Positions 23,440 through 35,650 of a DNA stretch of 64,000 nucleotides are shown one piece after another. The stretch spans positions 1,116,001 through 1,180,000 of the forward strand of contig JAQJZZ010000005.1 in assembly GCA_030077755.1 (NCBI GenBank). Direction: 5' to 3'. Position 1 is the stretch's first letter. Each line of letters starts with the position of its first letter. The position numbers were made by a program, and so were the translations under genes. The notes beneath the pieces were generated by a model. The model made no database searches, was not told the DNA's origin, and saw only the letters and a program-made list of their open reading frames with translations. The stretch comes from Filosporella fistucella. Lineage: Eukaryota > Ascomycota > Leotiomycetes > Helotiales.

Positions 23440-24257
23440 ATTGTGATCTTCACACCCTCCCTTTTGTGCCGCCGCCTCAGCTCAGCTCTCCCGCTCGCTG
23501 GGACAGAAAGTGGAGGATTTTGCTTTGTTATCTACAAAATCGCATGCGCCTCGTATTACCTCCACTACTACCTACCTTTTGCTTGGATAACAAAGCAAGT
23601 CTTCCAACTCTCACACCTTTCTCACACTCACTCTCACACCCCCAATCTTGACCCCTCCCTACCGTTACCCGTTTCTCGTTAAAAGCTCCGTACCCTCTTC
23701 AACTTGCTTATTTCCTCTGGTCGAAACTATTCTATTTTATCTTGCTTTACCCTCCTCTTTCTCTTCTAGACCCTCCATTACTTTCCTAGGCACGCCGAGA
23801 ATCGAGACATCCCCTCAAAATCCCATACTTATTCCACACCATATCTACACTACCGACTAACCACCAGCATCTCTCGCTCTCTTGAGGTAAATAATCAATA
23901 GTCTGCTTGACCCTAAAAATGTCAATTGGTGCTTGCTTTGGAACGAAGACTAATAGTTTCGTCAACAGGAATTCTACCATACCTCCAACGTCTTAGCTAG
24001 CCGCAGTTCGCGGGCAAGGCGCATTGGCTAACGCCCAACAATCATCGATCCGTCCACTGTAGAGTGAGCCCTAGAAGTAGTCAAAACTCTCAGATACGGA
24101 CCAGAATCTTGCCAAAAGCGTCGTTCTTCTCCCAAGAGAACGGTTCTCCATCTTTGCCTCGCGTCATTGTTGGTTGTCGGTGCTCTATTTAACTATCAAT
24201 ATCTGCGAGGTCTATCCCACCTCTTCATTCTACAAATCACATCAACATTCGATCAAG
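23440..24257 (+). promoter_or_regulatory. Probable promoter and long pyrimidine-rich 5' leader of the 24258 gene
   Basis: The plus strand is strongly C/T-rich here (for example near 23590-23640, CTCACACTCACTCTCACAC), a pattern common in transcribed leaders of filamentous fungi. It stays free of a coding gene up to the ATG at 24258. The sequence just before the start, GATCAAG-ATG, is a good fungal start context. A leader of several hundred bases, possibly with an intron, is inferred and not shown. Confidence 0.45.
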
Positions 24258-25096
24258 ATGTCGGTATTCTCGAAGATCATTTTGTCCAAGAAGGCAGCCA
24301 AGGAACATAAACAAAAGGCTGCGGAGAAAGAGAAGGGGCCAGCGGAGGATGTCAAGACGCCATACAAACATGTTCCTACCCACGCTGCTGTGGATGCATT
24401 GAGCGGCGCTCCATCTAGTTGGAAGCATGAAGATAGGCCCAAGATCAGGGAACATCATAAGAGACGGAGTCAAATGGTTATCAGCCGGACAGGAAGCACA
24501 CTCTCAACCATGTCAAATGCCATTGGAAGGGAATCCAGCAGCCAAATTCCACCACTACCCAGAAATAGCAGCTACAATAGTTACAGCCCAACATGGTTCG
24601 ATCGAGGTGGTGAGACATACTACTCTACTGAGAACACATCACGAAAATTCAAGCAAGCAAGAGGCCATTCATATCACGACTCTGGAATCGGACCAAGCCC
24701 ACTGGGAAGCAAGAATCAATCTGAAGGTATGTTTCACAGCAGTCAACTCTACCTACTACAATCCTGAATGTCATCCAATTAACATTTAAAACAGAAGCAT
24801 CACCAGTCGTAAGCTCAGGCAACAGTACCAACTCGAATTCCTCAGACAATCTCGAAATTGCTCCATCAAAGGGTCATCGCATTTCACAACGACCTCAGCC
24901 CATCGTTTATGCAGAAAGAGATATTTTTGACCGATTGCACACCAGTACAACTCGAAAACTGGGCGAGGCACCTCTCCATGAAAGTGCACCAGTGAAACCC
25001 AAAGCACCGGCTGTTGTGGTACAAGAGGCAAAGCCGAAGAAGCAAAGATGGAGTCTGATGGGCAAACGGAACTCAGCAGCTGTGGCTGCACACTGA
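24258..25096 (+). CDS. Ser-rich basic protein of unknown function
   Basis: Two exons (24258-24726, 24795-25096) with a clean 68-nt intron give 256 residues. The N-terminus MSVFSKIILSKKAAKEHKQK is basic. It is followed by PYKHVPTHAAVDALSGAPSSW, which looks like a conserved motif and which I associate with uncharacterised proteins of filamentous ascomycetes. The rest is Ser/Asn/Pro-rich, low in hydrophobics and probably disordered. It ends with another basic patch (KPKKQRWSLMGKRNSAA). No transmembrane segment, signal peptide or enzyme motif is visible. Its isolated position, with several kb of non-coding DNA on both sides and a likely long leader, suggests a regulated gene; that is inference. 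No function is proposed. Confidence 0.8.
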
Positions 25097-27907
25097 TTTG
25101 AAAGTTCTGGCGTCGCTACTTCTGAATCCCTGGACATGTGAGATCCACGTAATGGACGGGAGGTTGCAGATTAATATTGGAGAGCTGGAAACACCACACT
25201 TGCTGAACTCGCTGCTACTGCCACTGGGAGCTCGCATACCATTCGCATACACATCACGTTACAATCGCATTACACGTGCAGATATTTTTACACATTGATG
25301 CAATCCGCATACACCACACGTCGTTTCCACGATATTTTTCTACACCTAATTTTCCTTTGTCTCACAGCAACTGTCTCGGAGCTTTGTTTTAGCGATCCGA
25401 ATGTTTCTAGGCGCCACGAGTGTTCAGTCTCACCCGACAATGGGATTATGATCCACCTCAAACCGCATGGTATATTGAAGGCGGAGCAACATGGCCTCGT
25501 GCACGACGCCTCGTATGATTGGAAAGAAGAAAGCTTGTAGGCGGCTTCTGGTTTTGCTACACCGCTTTGAAATCTGGGTATGTTTTTTAAATGGGAGGAG
25601 TTTTTTAGAGAAGGGCTGGGCTTGGGAAATGTTTCAATTCTGGATTCTCATCTACAGGATAGGTGGAAATGAACAATGATGATTGCTCGACGGACTATGT
25701 TCCTCATACACAAAAATGGCTACTGCACATACATACATTCAAATGAAATAATGTTAGATAAATATTTTTAACAATCTTTACAATGTGACCCCCACATGCG
25801 TGTAATATCTGTACCTTCAACGGGCACAAGATGACCGTTCCAGGAACCTGAAGTCTCACACTGGGTCCTCCCGTCAAGGCGTACAAATAGTGAGACAGAT
25901 GTCTGCCTATCTCCGCCTCCCAACTTGACAGAAATTCCCTATCCATCATTCCCTATCTTTTCCTACCTAATCTGACAGAAAACTCTCTATCTCCAGAGGT
26001 AATCACAAACATTCAATGCAGGAAAGACATCTATCCTCATGTTCGTCCAACGCACCACCAGCCATCCCATCCTATCTCTTACTCAACAGAGAGCCCATCC
26101 CCATTCCCGCACTACTGACGTGATACGGTCACAACGCACACTTAATCAAGCTCGCAGCACGGCCTTCTATCACCTCTCAGCCATGGCTTTGCGTGACTCC
26201 ATAACGCACGCACATACTGTGCGCAAGCGCATAGATACACCATCTACCGCATCTGCATGGTGTGAACCTTGGATTTCAGAGCCTTTGCGTTAGTGTGTTT
26301 TCCGTCGGTAGAGGTCAGTGGCTTCAGCCAGGTTTTGTTAGCTTGGACATTGACTTTTGGTGGTGGTAATGAAGCGTTGCATCCCGTAGGTACTTGTTGA
26401 TTCCGATGAGAACGTGGTGGCGGTAGGCTACTTAGGTACCAGTTGTGTTCACCGAGGTTTTTCAAACATGAAGGCAGTCGATCTTTCACAATCCCATACC
26501 ATATATTGAGATCGAACAATCGGACGATAAAACTTCCTCTCCTCAATCCACCATCTCCCCTAAACCTATCATGGTAAAAACACTATTCAGTAATCGTACC
26601 AATTCAGCGATCCAACGCACACTACGAGTAGTACAAAGACGGTGTGGTGAATAGTCTCACCAATATAGGTGCTGCACGCAAGATTTCAGCAACACCTACC
26701 AACACGAAATGTACCCCGCGTCTGCACACCTCACTTGTTCAAACTCTCATCATTTCCAAGTTTCAAACTACAAAGGGTAAAGTACTCTATGCCCGCGCAT
26801 AGAATTTCTTAGGGCCGATCCTCGAAACACCATGGCAGTGAGGGGAATGATATTCTCGTCCCCTTGTTCCGTCTGAGTTTACATGCCTATCTGGTATATG
26901 GCTACCTATATAACTAAACTGTGGTACCCCATCCCATTCTATCCCAAACATACCTACAAATCCAGACCCTCTCTTCCCTCATTCCTAAACAGGAAATCCC
27001 TACTAGCAATACGTAGGTACCCAACCCAAGAATTCCAACATCGAGATCTTGTAAAAGTGGGTTTGAGCGATGAGAAAGAGGCGTTAAGTACTTGGGTAGG
27101 TAAGATACCTTGGCACACACCAAGGTAAACCGAGCATCGGAACCGTTATTTAGGGTTCTCCTACTTAGCGTGCCGGAGAATCCGGATAGCGCAGGTGAAG
27201 AATTTTGGTTGAGTTGTGAGGCTTTTGTACTGTTTTGGGTGGTGGTGGTGTTTGGTAAATTTTCTGGAGAGCGGGCAGGCCCAGAGCAGAGGAGAGGATG
27301 TAAACGGCTTTTGCTTGGCGGATGATATATGGGTATTTTCCGGAGAGGGTTTCGTGATTTTGGTTCTTGAACATCTTGGGTTGGATTTTCGTGCTCTTTT
27401 TGGATGTTGTGGATTTTGGCTAGGCTATTCTTGGAGTTTAAGATATGAAGCAATTCTCTTTTGGGTTTTTGGTTTATTTTGGTTCTACTCACAAGGTTTA
27501 CATATCGAGAGGACTTACTGACCGACAGGTATACTATTTCTCTACCTTCGACCTCGACCGCTGGTAGCAGCCGTCGTACTTGCTCTAACAATAAACATGT
27601 TAAAATTAGCATAATTCAATATATGCACTCTCAAAACTCCCAAGAGAGTCCTTCATTAGTATTTAGCAAGCACTCTTTGATACTCCTTCTTCAAGGTCCA
27701 ACAGGTGCTGTAATAAACAGACGTGGTTTATCTACAAGGTATGTTCAGTCTCTTATTGACTGCTACCTACTCCAAACCACAATCAGGTTCCATCCACGGT
27801 GGGTACTCTATAACTCCGTTGGCCGAATTACTCTTGATCCCGTTCAAATCCCTCCTAGAGTGACTTCTGGTCTATCTTCCCCACTCTCTTGACCTGAAAA
27901 CCAACGA
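25097..27907. other. Intergenic region, about 2.8 kb
   Basis: No supportable gene. The longest ORF, on the minus strand at 26914-27612 (232 codons with an ATG), has no recognised motif and shares its sequence with several plus-strand ORFs, so I do not call it. Many AGGTA/TACCT words occur between 26390 and 27130. The left end is the 3' flank of the 24258 gene and the right end the 3' flank of the caleosin gene. Confidence 0.5.
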
Positions 27908-28740
27908 TTACTTCAACTTCTCCCGCCTGGCAGCAATCTCAAAGAACAAACTGCCATCGAAGATTCTCCTCACATCCTCCTTCATGATTCTACTATCTTC
28001 TGGCCACAGAAGCAGGTATGTCGCCATCCCTACCAAATTTAGCACACACGAGATTCTTTGAGAGGAAAAGTAGACGACTTACATTCGAAAAACGCCGCGC
28101 TCCAGCCCAGCGGATCGCCATATAATCTCTGTCCCTTCATATACTCAAATATCTCCCCCAAGTACAATCCCTGCTTATCTCCGCTTCCATACTTGGAGAA
28201 AATATCCTCAAATTTCTGGGGAACGAATCGACCTTCAGTATCGTAGCTTCCGCTATCACTTCCATGTTTATCTTTATGGATGGCATTGAGATAGATTCTG
28301 AAGAATGGATCAGGGAGATGGCCTGGTACAGTTGGGTATGAAAAGTTTCCGTGGATGATGAGGACGGCGATGATGCAGATGAGAAGATTATATCCTAGAC
28401 GATGAAAGCCAGTGAAGGTATCGAGTGGCCAGATGATACCATCGGAATCTCTATCAAAGAAAGCTAAATGTTGCTGAAGCACAGTTTGATGTTTGTAGTT
28501 TCTTGCCCAGGAGTCTTGGGTTGTACCATTGGGAGATTCCACAGATGCTGCAATGTTGGCGTGTGCAGTGCCTTGAAAACATCGTCATTTGGAGAGATCG
28601 ATCAACAGAATCGGGAATCATACCGGGAGCTTCTGATTTTTGGCGCCTCTTTTTTGAATAAAAGGACGGCGCTTTTCCATCAAGGGATACTGGGGAATGG
28701 ATACATCAAATCCTTTCTCTTCTGTCTGAGCAGGCGCCAT
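27908..28740 (-). CDS. Caleosin-family protein (lipid-droplet/ER peroxygenase-like)
   Basis: Caleosins are calcium-binding, haem-dependent peroxygenases on lipid droplets and ER. The body is clear: HQTVLQQHLAFFDRDSDG with a single EF-hand (DRDSDGIIWPLDTF), then a hydrophobic segment and the proline knot PTVPGHLPDPFFRIYL. The conserved HKDKHGSDSG and RFVPQKFEDIFSKY follow. The last exon 27908-28029 (MATYLLLWPEDSRIMKED) joins across a 53-nt intron and ends the protein. The probable first exon is 28624-28740, starting MAPAQTEEKGFDVSIPQYP, which matches the usual fungal N-terminus. Its junction with exon 2 (28083-28571) is off by one base, so the gene is either slightly mis-sequenced, mutated or spliced unusually. 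Length is about 240 residues, normal for the family. Confidence 0.8.
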
Positions 28741-29279
28741 TGTGGAAGAAATTTACCTCTGAAGTATGTGGTAAAACAGAGCTGGGTTAAGAAAGTGTGA
28801 TCACTCAAGAAAGAAATATAATGTCTACCTACCGTGTTCTGTATATATTTGCTCTACGTCTGTTGAGATACTACCACTGATATCCATTCTCGTTTTGCTA
28901 TGACGTCGTGTATAACATTACAGTGACCTCGACCAGGAACCATTTCAGTTAGTTTGCTTTGCTCCAATGGGCGAGAACGCGTTTGAAATTCACATGCAGA
29001 AAAAACGATGCGAAATGAAATTGCACGTGATGATCCAGCCCAGATATGTTCTGTTTTGGTGCCTTGTCTTTTTCTCAAACCTAGATGTACCGGGAGGGTT
29101 GGTTCACAGCAGCCAGCATTTCATTCGCCCGAACCCGCTGTATAGGAGGAAGAAAATATCCATATTGAATAAAAAGGATCTGGTGTTACAGCTGGGTATC
29201 TCAAATTCTGTTATCTTTATAGCCTATTTTGCGTGACCGCTGAATGAGTTTTTATTGCAGTGGAAGCTGGAGTTTTTCC
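28741..29279. other. Intergenic: caleosin promoter and afg2 3' flank
   Basis: No gene seen. Small ORFs on both strands (28854-29078, 28967-29236) have no recognisable content. Confidence 0.55.
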
Positions 29280-31639
29280 TCACGTCGTAGACCCTCTAAC
29301 ACCAGCAGCCCATCTCTCATAGTTTAGTTTCATATCCAAAGTGATTTGTTTTTTGACCATCCCTATCGCTTCCACCAAATCTTCCATCTGTATCTGTAAC
29401 TCTTGTCCAAACACATCGCATTTTTCATGCACTCTTTTTCCTGCCTTTTGGCAGATTGATACCAGCTCTGCACCAGAATAGCCATCGGTCTTCAATGCCA
29501 GATCAACGATATTGACATCGTCTGCAAAATCCATCTTCTTCTGCTGCACCCGTAAAATTGCTTCACGCCCTGCAAGATCGGGAGGTGCTACATAGATCAA
29601 TTCGTCAAATCGACCAGGTCGCAGTAAAGCAAGATCCAAAGCTTGAGGTTGATTAGTGGCCGCGAGAACCATTACTCCTTTTAAGGTTTCGATACCATCC
29701 ATCTCATTCAATAAAGTGGTAAGAACATTGACACCACTATTCCGCCCACTCCCTTCACGCTTGCTTGCGATGGATTCTATTTCATCGAAAAAGATGATGC
29801 TTGGGCTCGCGGCTCGGGCTCTTGCAAACAAATTCCTGACGGCTCGTTCAGACTCGCCAACATACATGTTCAGTAATTCAGCCCCTTTAACAGCAAAGAA
29901 ATTGAACCCAGCTTCGGTAGCCATTGCCTGAGCACTGAGAGTTTTGGAGCATCCCGGCGGGCCGTACAGGAGAACTCCTTTGCTCATTACAACACCAATT
30001 CGTTCGATTCGTTTAGGATGCTATAATGTATTAGAACAAAAGCCACAATGAAAACTGGAAACTTACTAGTAAGGGTGTCTCAATTGCAAAGCGGAGAGTC
30101 TTCTTGACATTTTCTTGCCCTCCAATATCATGCCATCGGATAGTGGGTGGTTGAAGAGTTATGTCGTGCATGGCAGTGGGCCTAACTATGAGCAGGGCCT
30201 GCTCAATATCCTCTTGAGACAAGTATATCTCTTGGGTTGAAGTCTCTTCGTCAGATACTTTCTCTTCAAGAATTTCACAAGCAACGTCTAATAGAGAAGC
30301 CAAATCTTCGGGAGTGTACGCATGCGTTCGATCTCCGAGCTGATTCAGAACATCATCCCGAGAATCTGGGTGCAAAGGAGGCGCAAGAGACTTCAAGATA
30401 GCTTTCCTTGCGGCAGCATCCGGAATCGGCAACAGGATTTCAGTTTTGAAACGACCTCTCTTTTTCAAGGACAATGGAATGCTGCTAGGGTCTAGAGTCG
30501 CCGCAACGACCAAGACTCGGGGTAAAGTTCCAGCAGTGCTATTTTGTGACAGGATATCAAGCTCTTCTCCCAGAACGGTAGCAATGCTATGAGATAGCTC
30601 ATCTTCTTTCGAGACAAGCCCTTCAAGTTCATCGATCAAGATAACGCTAGGTTGATCCAGTTTTGCATTTTTGAAGGATGTTCGAACAGTTGACGGTTTA
30701 GCATCCCTCTCAATTCGGACCACGTTTTTCGCCCAACCTGTCTGAGCAATCTTGTCCATGATAAAAGTCTTACCAGTTCCGTGACCACCAGTGAGTAATA
30801 CAGCGCATGATCGCCTTGGGTAGATCACTTGAAATTGCTTGCCAAATCTGCTCAAGAAACTGTTAAGCTTGGCAAGAGCCTGATCGATACCCTTGATATC
30901 GGCCAGCTGCAATGGGGCAGAAATGAAGTTTTTTTCAGAATGAGGTAGATCATCGGAACCAGATATCGTTACAGATGAAGTTCTGTCGTACTTCACGATA
31001 CCACATGAGCTACCATTGACAAGGTCAACAACAAAGGTCCTCCTAGGGCCATTTGCTGACACATTCTTGAGGATCATACCAGGAGAAATTATTTCGGCTC
31101 GAGCTATATATATGTCAGAAATGAACTGGCTCGTCTTGGCAGGAGTAAAACAAGAGTCAAAAAGGTAGGCTCTCTCACAGGAATTACTTACCAAGACTCT
31201 CTCGTAGCAGCCACTCCCAGTGTTTAGCTTCCTCATCGTCTAATTCCAGACTGGTTCCAAGGCCTTGATCAGTTTGCTCGTGCAAGACTATGGAAGTTGC
31301 AAGGGACAAAACCACATTGTTAGCGGCTCTAATGATCAAATCCTCACCAAGCTTGACACCGCAAATATCTTGAAATGTCTTCGACAATTGGATCACCTTT
31401 TTGCTTAATGACTTTTCTGAAGTAAGCCAGGCAATGGCCTCTCTTCTCTTGAATTCCTGCTCTTCCTTCTTCCATAGCAAGCAAACTTCTCCCGACTTCA
31501 GTCTTAAATCGAGCAGAGCTTCTGCACAGAGGTGAACACGTGATACTCCTTTTAAATCAGGTCTTTCCTGATTGTTTGGACCGGACAGTGGCCGAATCTT
31601 AACCTCTAAGGTCCTTTGGGTATCTTGTATATTCGACAT
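29280..31639 (-). CDS. afg2: AAA-ATPase Afg2/Drg1 (SPATA5-like), ribosome biogenesis
   Basis: Type II AAA-ATPase that in yeast strips Rlp24 and other shuttling factors from newly exported pre-60S particles. Three exons (31192-31639, 30067-31103, 29280-30020) give 741 residues, near yeast Afg2 (780). An N-domain without motifs covers about residues 1-225. D1 has an unusual Walker A GGHGTGKT (about 254-261), Walker B VILIDELEG and RGRF. D2 has GPPGCSKT (515-522), a Cys-Ser variant typical of Afg2, then IIFFDEIES and LLRPGRFDE. The tail YSGAELVSICQKAG is the standard AAA lid. Pex1 and Cdc48 were considered; the D2 motif, size and N-domain favour Afg2. It is divergent from the 31861 gene with only 221 bp between the start codons. 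Confidence 0.88.
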
Positions 31640-31860
31640 ATTGAGAAGGATGAAGTGAAGTGAGCTTTCATTTTGTGTGTAAGTTATGCGATGTTTGTCA
31701 AAATATTTCCTTTGGCATAAAATTTAAAAGTGGGACCGACGGCTAATCCCAGTCGTTTGTTGAAGCTCCGTTCTCAGGTACAGCCGAGCCAAATTTCCCT
31801 CGCGAGGCAAGAATATAATGCTTCATGAAGCATTCACAGCTTGCCCATTGAACGACATTG
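31640..31860. promoter_or_regulatory. Shared divergent promoter between afg2 and the 31861 gene
   Basis: Only 221 bp separate the two outward-facing ATGs, so both promoters and leaders must overlap here. An AT-rich core (ATAAAATTTAAAAG) lies around 31718-31731. Confidence 0.7.
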
Positions 31861-34102
31861 ATGCTGTTGACGCGCTCCCTGCCTCCGCAGTTCTTGTTGC
31901 CAGCATGGAGCGCACCACAGCTTGCCCAAGCTGTGCAACAAAAGCCCCGGAAGCTCTATGGTGACATACATCGGCGAAGCAGTGGGAACGCACCTTCGGT
32001 TGGGAAAATAAAGTACACCAAGGTCGGAAAGAAATTGAGAAATGAAGGAGATTATAAGCCATGGCGGGGAGAATGGGCCATGAAATTCACACCCGACCGA
32101 CCTCAAGAGGAATTATCTGGCCATCACATTGGCCCTCCACCTATGAAAGCTCCCGACTCCAACATAATTGAAGGAAGGGCGGCGGAGCTGAGTAGCAAAG
32201 ACAAGAACCAATTCCGCCAGCCCCATAGCTCAGACCATGAAGATACGAGCTCCTCGAAATACCACATCACTTGGGGTCAAAAAGCTGTAGGCAGAGATGA
32301 TCTATACAGGGTGCCATTTCTTCGCAGGAAAGAGCCGGCATTGGGAGAAACTCCTAGACGTACCTTGCCCCCATCAAACGACGCGAAGGCTGGCGGAGAT
32401 CAGAATCTGTCGTCTCCATCGCGGAACGATAGCTTACCAAGTTTTCGCCAACCTTCAAAGCATGGTTTATCGAAACCCTTAGAAGAGGGTTACAAGGAAG
32501 TGGATTCATTGCTCCAAGAATTAGATCTCACAAATTCGAAGACTCCGCAACATGATTTAGGACTATCAAGCCGAGGCTATCAAGAACTCGGTCCCTCAAA
32601 TGACAATTATCTACGTGCGGAAGAAGGAGTTGATGCTGAGTGCTTGCTATCATCACCATTCAATTCTAAGTCTGGACCCACGGGAGGACCAGAAACCAAG
32701 CCAGCGTCACGGAGAGTAGCTGGGAGAGCAGCGGGCGAGGCAGATGAATGTGTCACGCTTCAAAGCCCAGATATCAACGACTTACCTACCTTACAGCTGG
32801 AGCCTGAACAAGAGGCAAGTGAACTATCCAACAGCCTTGATAGCGCAGTCATCTTGCAACGGAAGTCCAGTAAGACACCAAAATCAAAACGTAGCAAGCC
32901 GAATTCCGATGTAGCGCATTCGACACGCTTCATTCGAAGGGCGACATCAATGCCGTCACGGGATTCTGCTGGGGAGGTGCTTTCTCTATTTGATGATCTG
33001 TTTCCCGATGAACAGAAGGTTCGGGCCCGTGAGGCAAAGCTTGCTGAGAAGAGATTGGAAAAATTGCCTGCTTTCAACTGGACTCCAGAACTATATGATG
33101 TGAATGACGAATCACAGCAGCGGGATTCCATGAATGCGAGGGGGGATGTGATACCTCCCCGGGAAGCTGCGCCTGAAGCTAGGACACAATTCTTGGGCCG
33201 TTTGAATCTGGGGGCCCGGGAAAAGATTCCATCCAGGACCGACATAGCTGACGTGAGTGTATTGGTTTTCAACGTTGCTACAAGATTGTTAGAAGAAAGC
33301 GACTTCTTCAGGGTTGGAGGAAAAGGGGAGCATATCGAAGGATGGACAAGTGGGATTCTGAAAGGTATATCTTGAATTTTAACAGTGATCTCCAAACTAA
33401 CCTTTCCTAGTGATACTAGCACGGGATCCTATTACCCTTGAACCCACCGGCCGTCATTTCGTAGTCTTCGCCAACAGTGCTAGCGCCCAGGCATATCTTG
33501 ATCAAGTAATGCGACTACACAGATTGTCCAGGTTGTCCGGTATATCTGGCAATCAATGGGTGTCCCCCTTACCATTGGGAGTGTTGAAAGAAGGCGAGGA
33601 GGCAAAGTCGTTATTACGTGGCTATTCTTTAGTTCCAGGATTTATCAGACTATCATTGAGGCTGCTACCTCGCCCCTATAGCCAAGGACTACGCTCGCTA
33701 CTTCGAAATGGCGGGGTCCCTTCTCTATCTTCTCGACAGGCTAGAGGAGAACACTTAGTCCTTTTTTCAACTGACAGAGGTCATGTAAAGTTTTGGGATT
33801 TGGCAAACGCTTTGGGCGAGGACGGTAGGAGACGTAACCTGGTCTGGATGTTGGCTGGGAACTATACTGAAGCTATCGATATGGTCAAGGATGGAAAGGA
33901 CGGAAATCATGGTGATGAAGAGGTTGAGAGGACGAATCAGCACAGATATGAGGGTCCTGCAAAGTACACAATTGCATTCAAGGATTCGCATGAAGCGCGG
34001 AGGTTTGTTATGGAATGGCACCGCCGGCCATTTCCCATATCACAAAAGAATAGTGAGGACGGCGAAGCGGCTCCGCTTGTAAACGCACACTTGCTGTGGT
34101 AG
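31861..34102 (+). CDS. Predicted mitochondrial protein of unknown function
   Basis: Two exons (31861-33364, 33411-34102) with a 46-nt intron give 731 residues. The N-terminus MLLTRSLPPQFLLPAWSAPQ, followed by a basic, Ser-rich stretch with few acidic residues, looks like a mitochondrial presequence. The first two thirds are hydrophilic and probably disordered; the motif PAFNWTPELYD is near residue 400. The C-terminal third appears folded and carries an element reminiscent of an RNA-binding fold (TGRHFVVFANSASAQAYLDQ, later AKYTIAFKDSHEARRFVMEW). Both read like beta-strand plus helix units in which a residue is scanned along a chain. I do not recognise a named family. A role in mitochondrial gene expression is a guess from this shape and the neighbouring mitochondrial genes. 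Confidence 0.8.
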
Positions 34103-34301
34103 CTGGAAGCTGGAAATATAAGATTGCATGACAATCACATGAAACGGTATCTCAAAGTATAGTATGTTACGCGCTCTAATTTCGAAGTCAATGTGATAAG
34201 GCAAAAACATGCCTCTGATTTGTAATACCATATGATACGACCAAACTCCATCCATAGACTGCTCTTAACCAAACGGAAAGTATACCACTCCAAACCATTA
34301 T

Positions 34302-35021
<720 letters not shown>

Positions 35022-35650
35022 CTCTAAGTCTGTCGCAAAGTACTTCAGTAGGAGAGGTAATCGTCCAGAAGTCGTCGAAATGCGATAGCAGTAGGGGTTG
35101 TGGGGTAGGATGCGGGTCAAAGGTTGGTTGAAGCCTGGTACTGTACTCAAGGAGGCGGCAAAGATGACGACAGTCGAGGGGAGAGTTCGAAAGCAGCCTT
35201 ATCACGAGGAGTTGTGGTATGTAGTAAAGTCGTTCAATATCGCAGTTTTTTCAATCCCTCATGCGAATAATTGGCAGACGCGATGATTGTGTTCGTCGAG
35301 AGAATGCTCGAATCTGGCAGTGATTGACAGACGTCCCTCTTCCGTACAGTAGCGGCTCGTGGCTCGCCAAAAATGGAAGGAATTATGAAGAGGACAGAGC
35401 AGGATAGGAGAAATCACAGTATGAGGAACTTCTCAGGTGATTTGTTATGTTAAGTACAATTTTATTTCCATGATTGATTTGCAAGTCTCATATCTTGACC
35501 CGACATGTTAATTGCATTCTGTAGCCATGTGACGAGCAAAGCGGGTGATTCAGTGGATGGTGCAAGGCAGAGCACAATGCTGACGGGAATCAAGCAATCT
35601 ACTCATGTGATATATACAATTTAATGGTTCTATGTACTTGTTACATTTAT
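35022..35650. other. Intergenic: sec4 promoter and nca2 3' flank
   Basis: No gene seen. Both neighbours are on the minus strand. A 62-codon plus-strand ORF at 35098-35286 overlaps the sec4 leader and lacks support. Confidence 0.6.

Noticed and set aside
26914..27612. 232-codon minus-strand ORF with ATG in the 25.1-27.9 kb gap
   Set aside because: No recognisable motif, many Asn/Ser/Pro residues without pattern, and the opposite strand has equally long open stretches; most likely chance.
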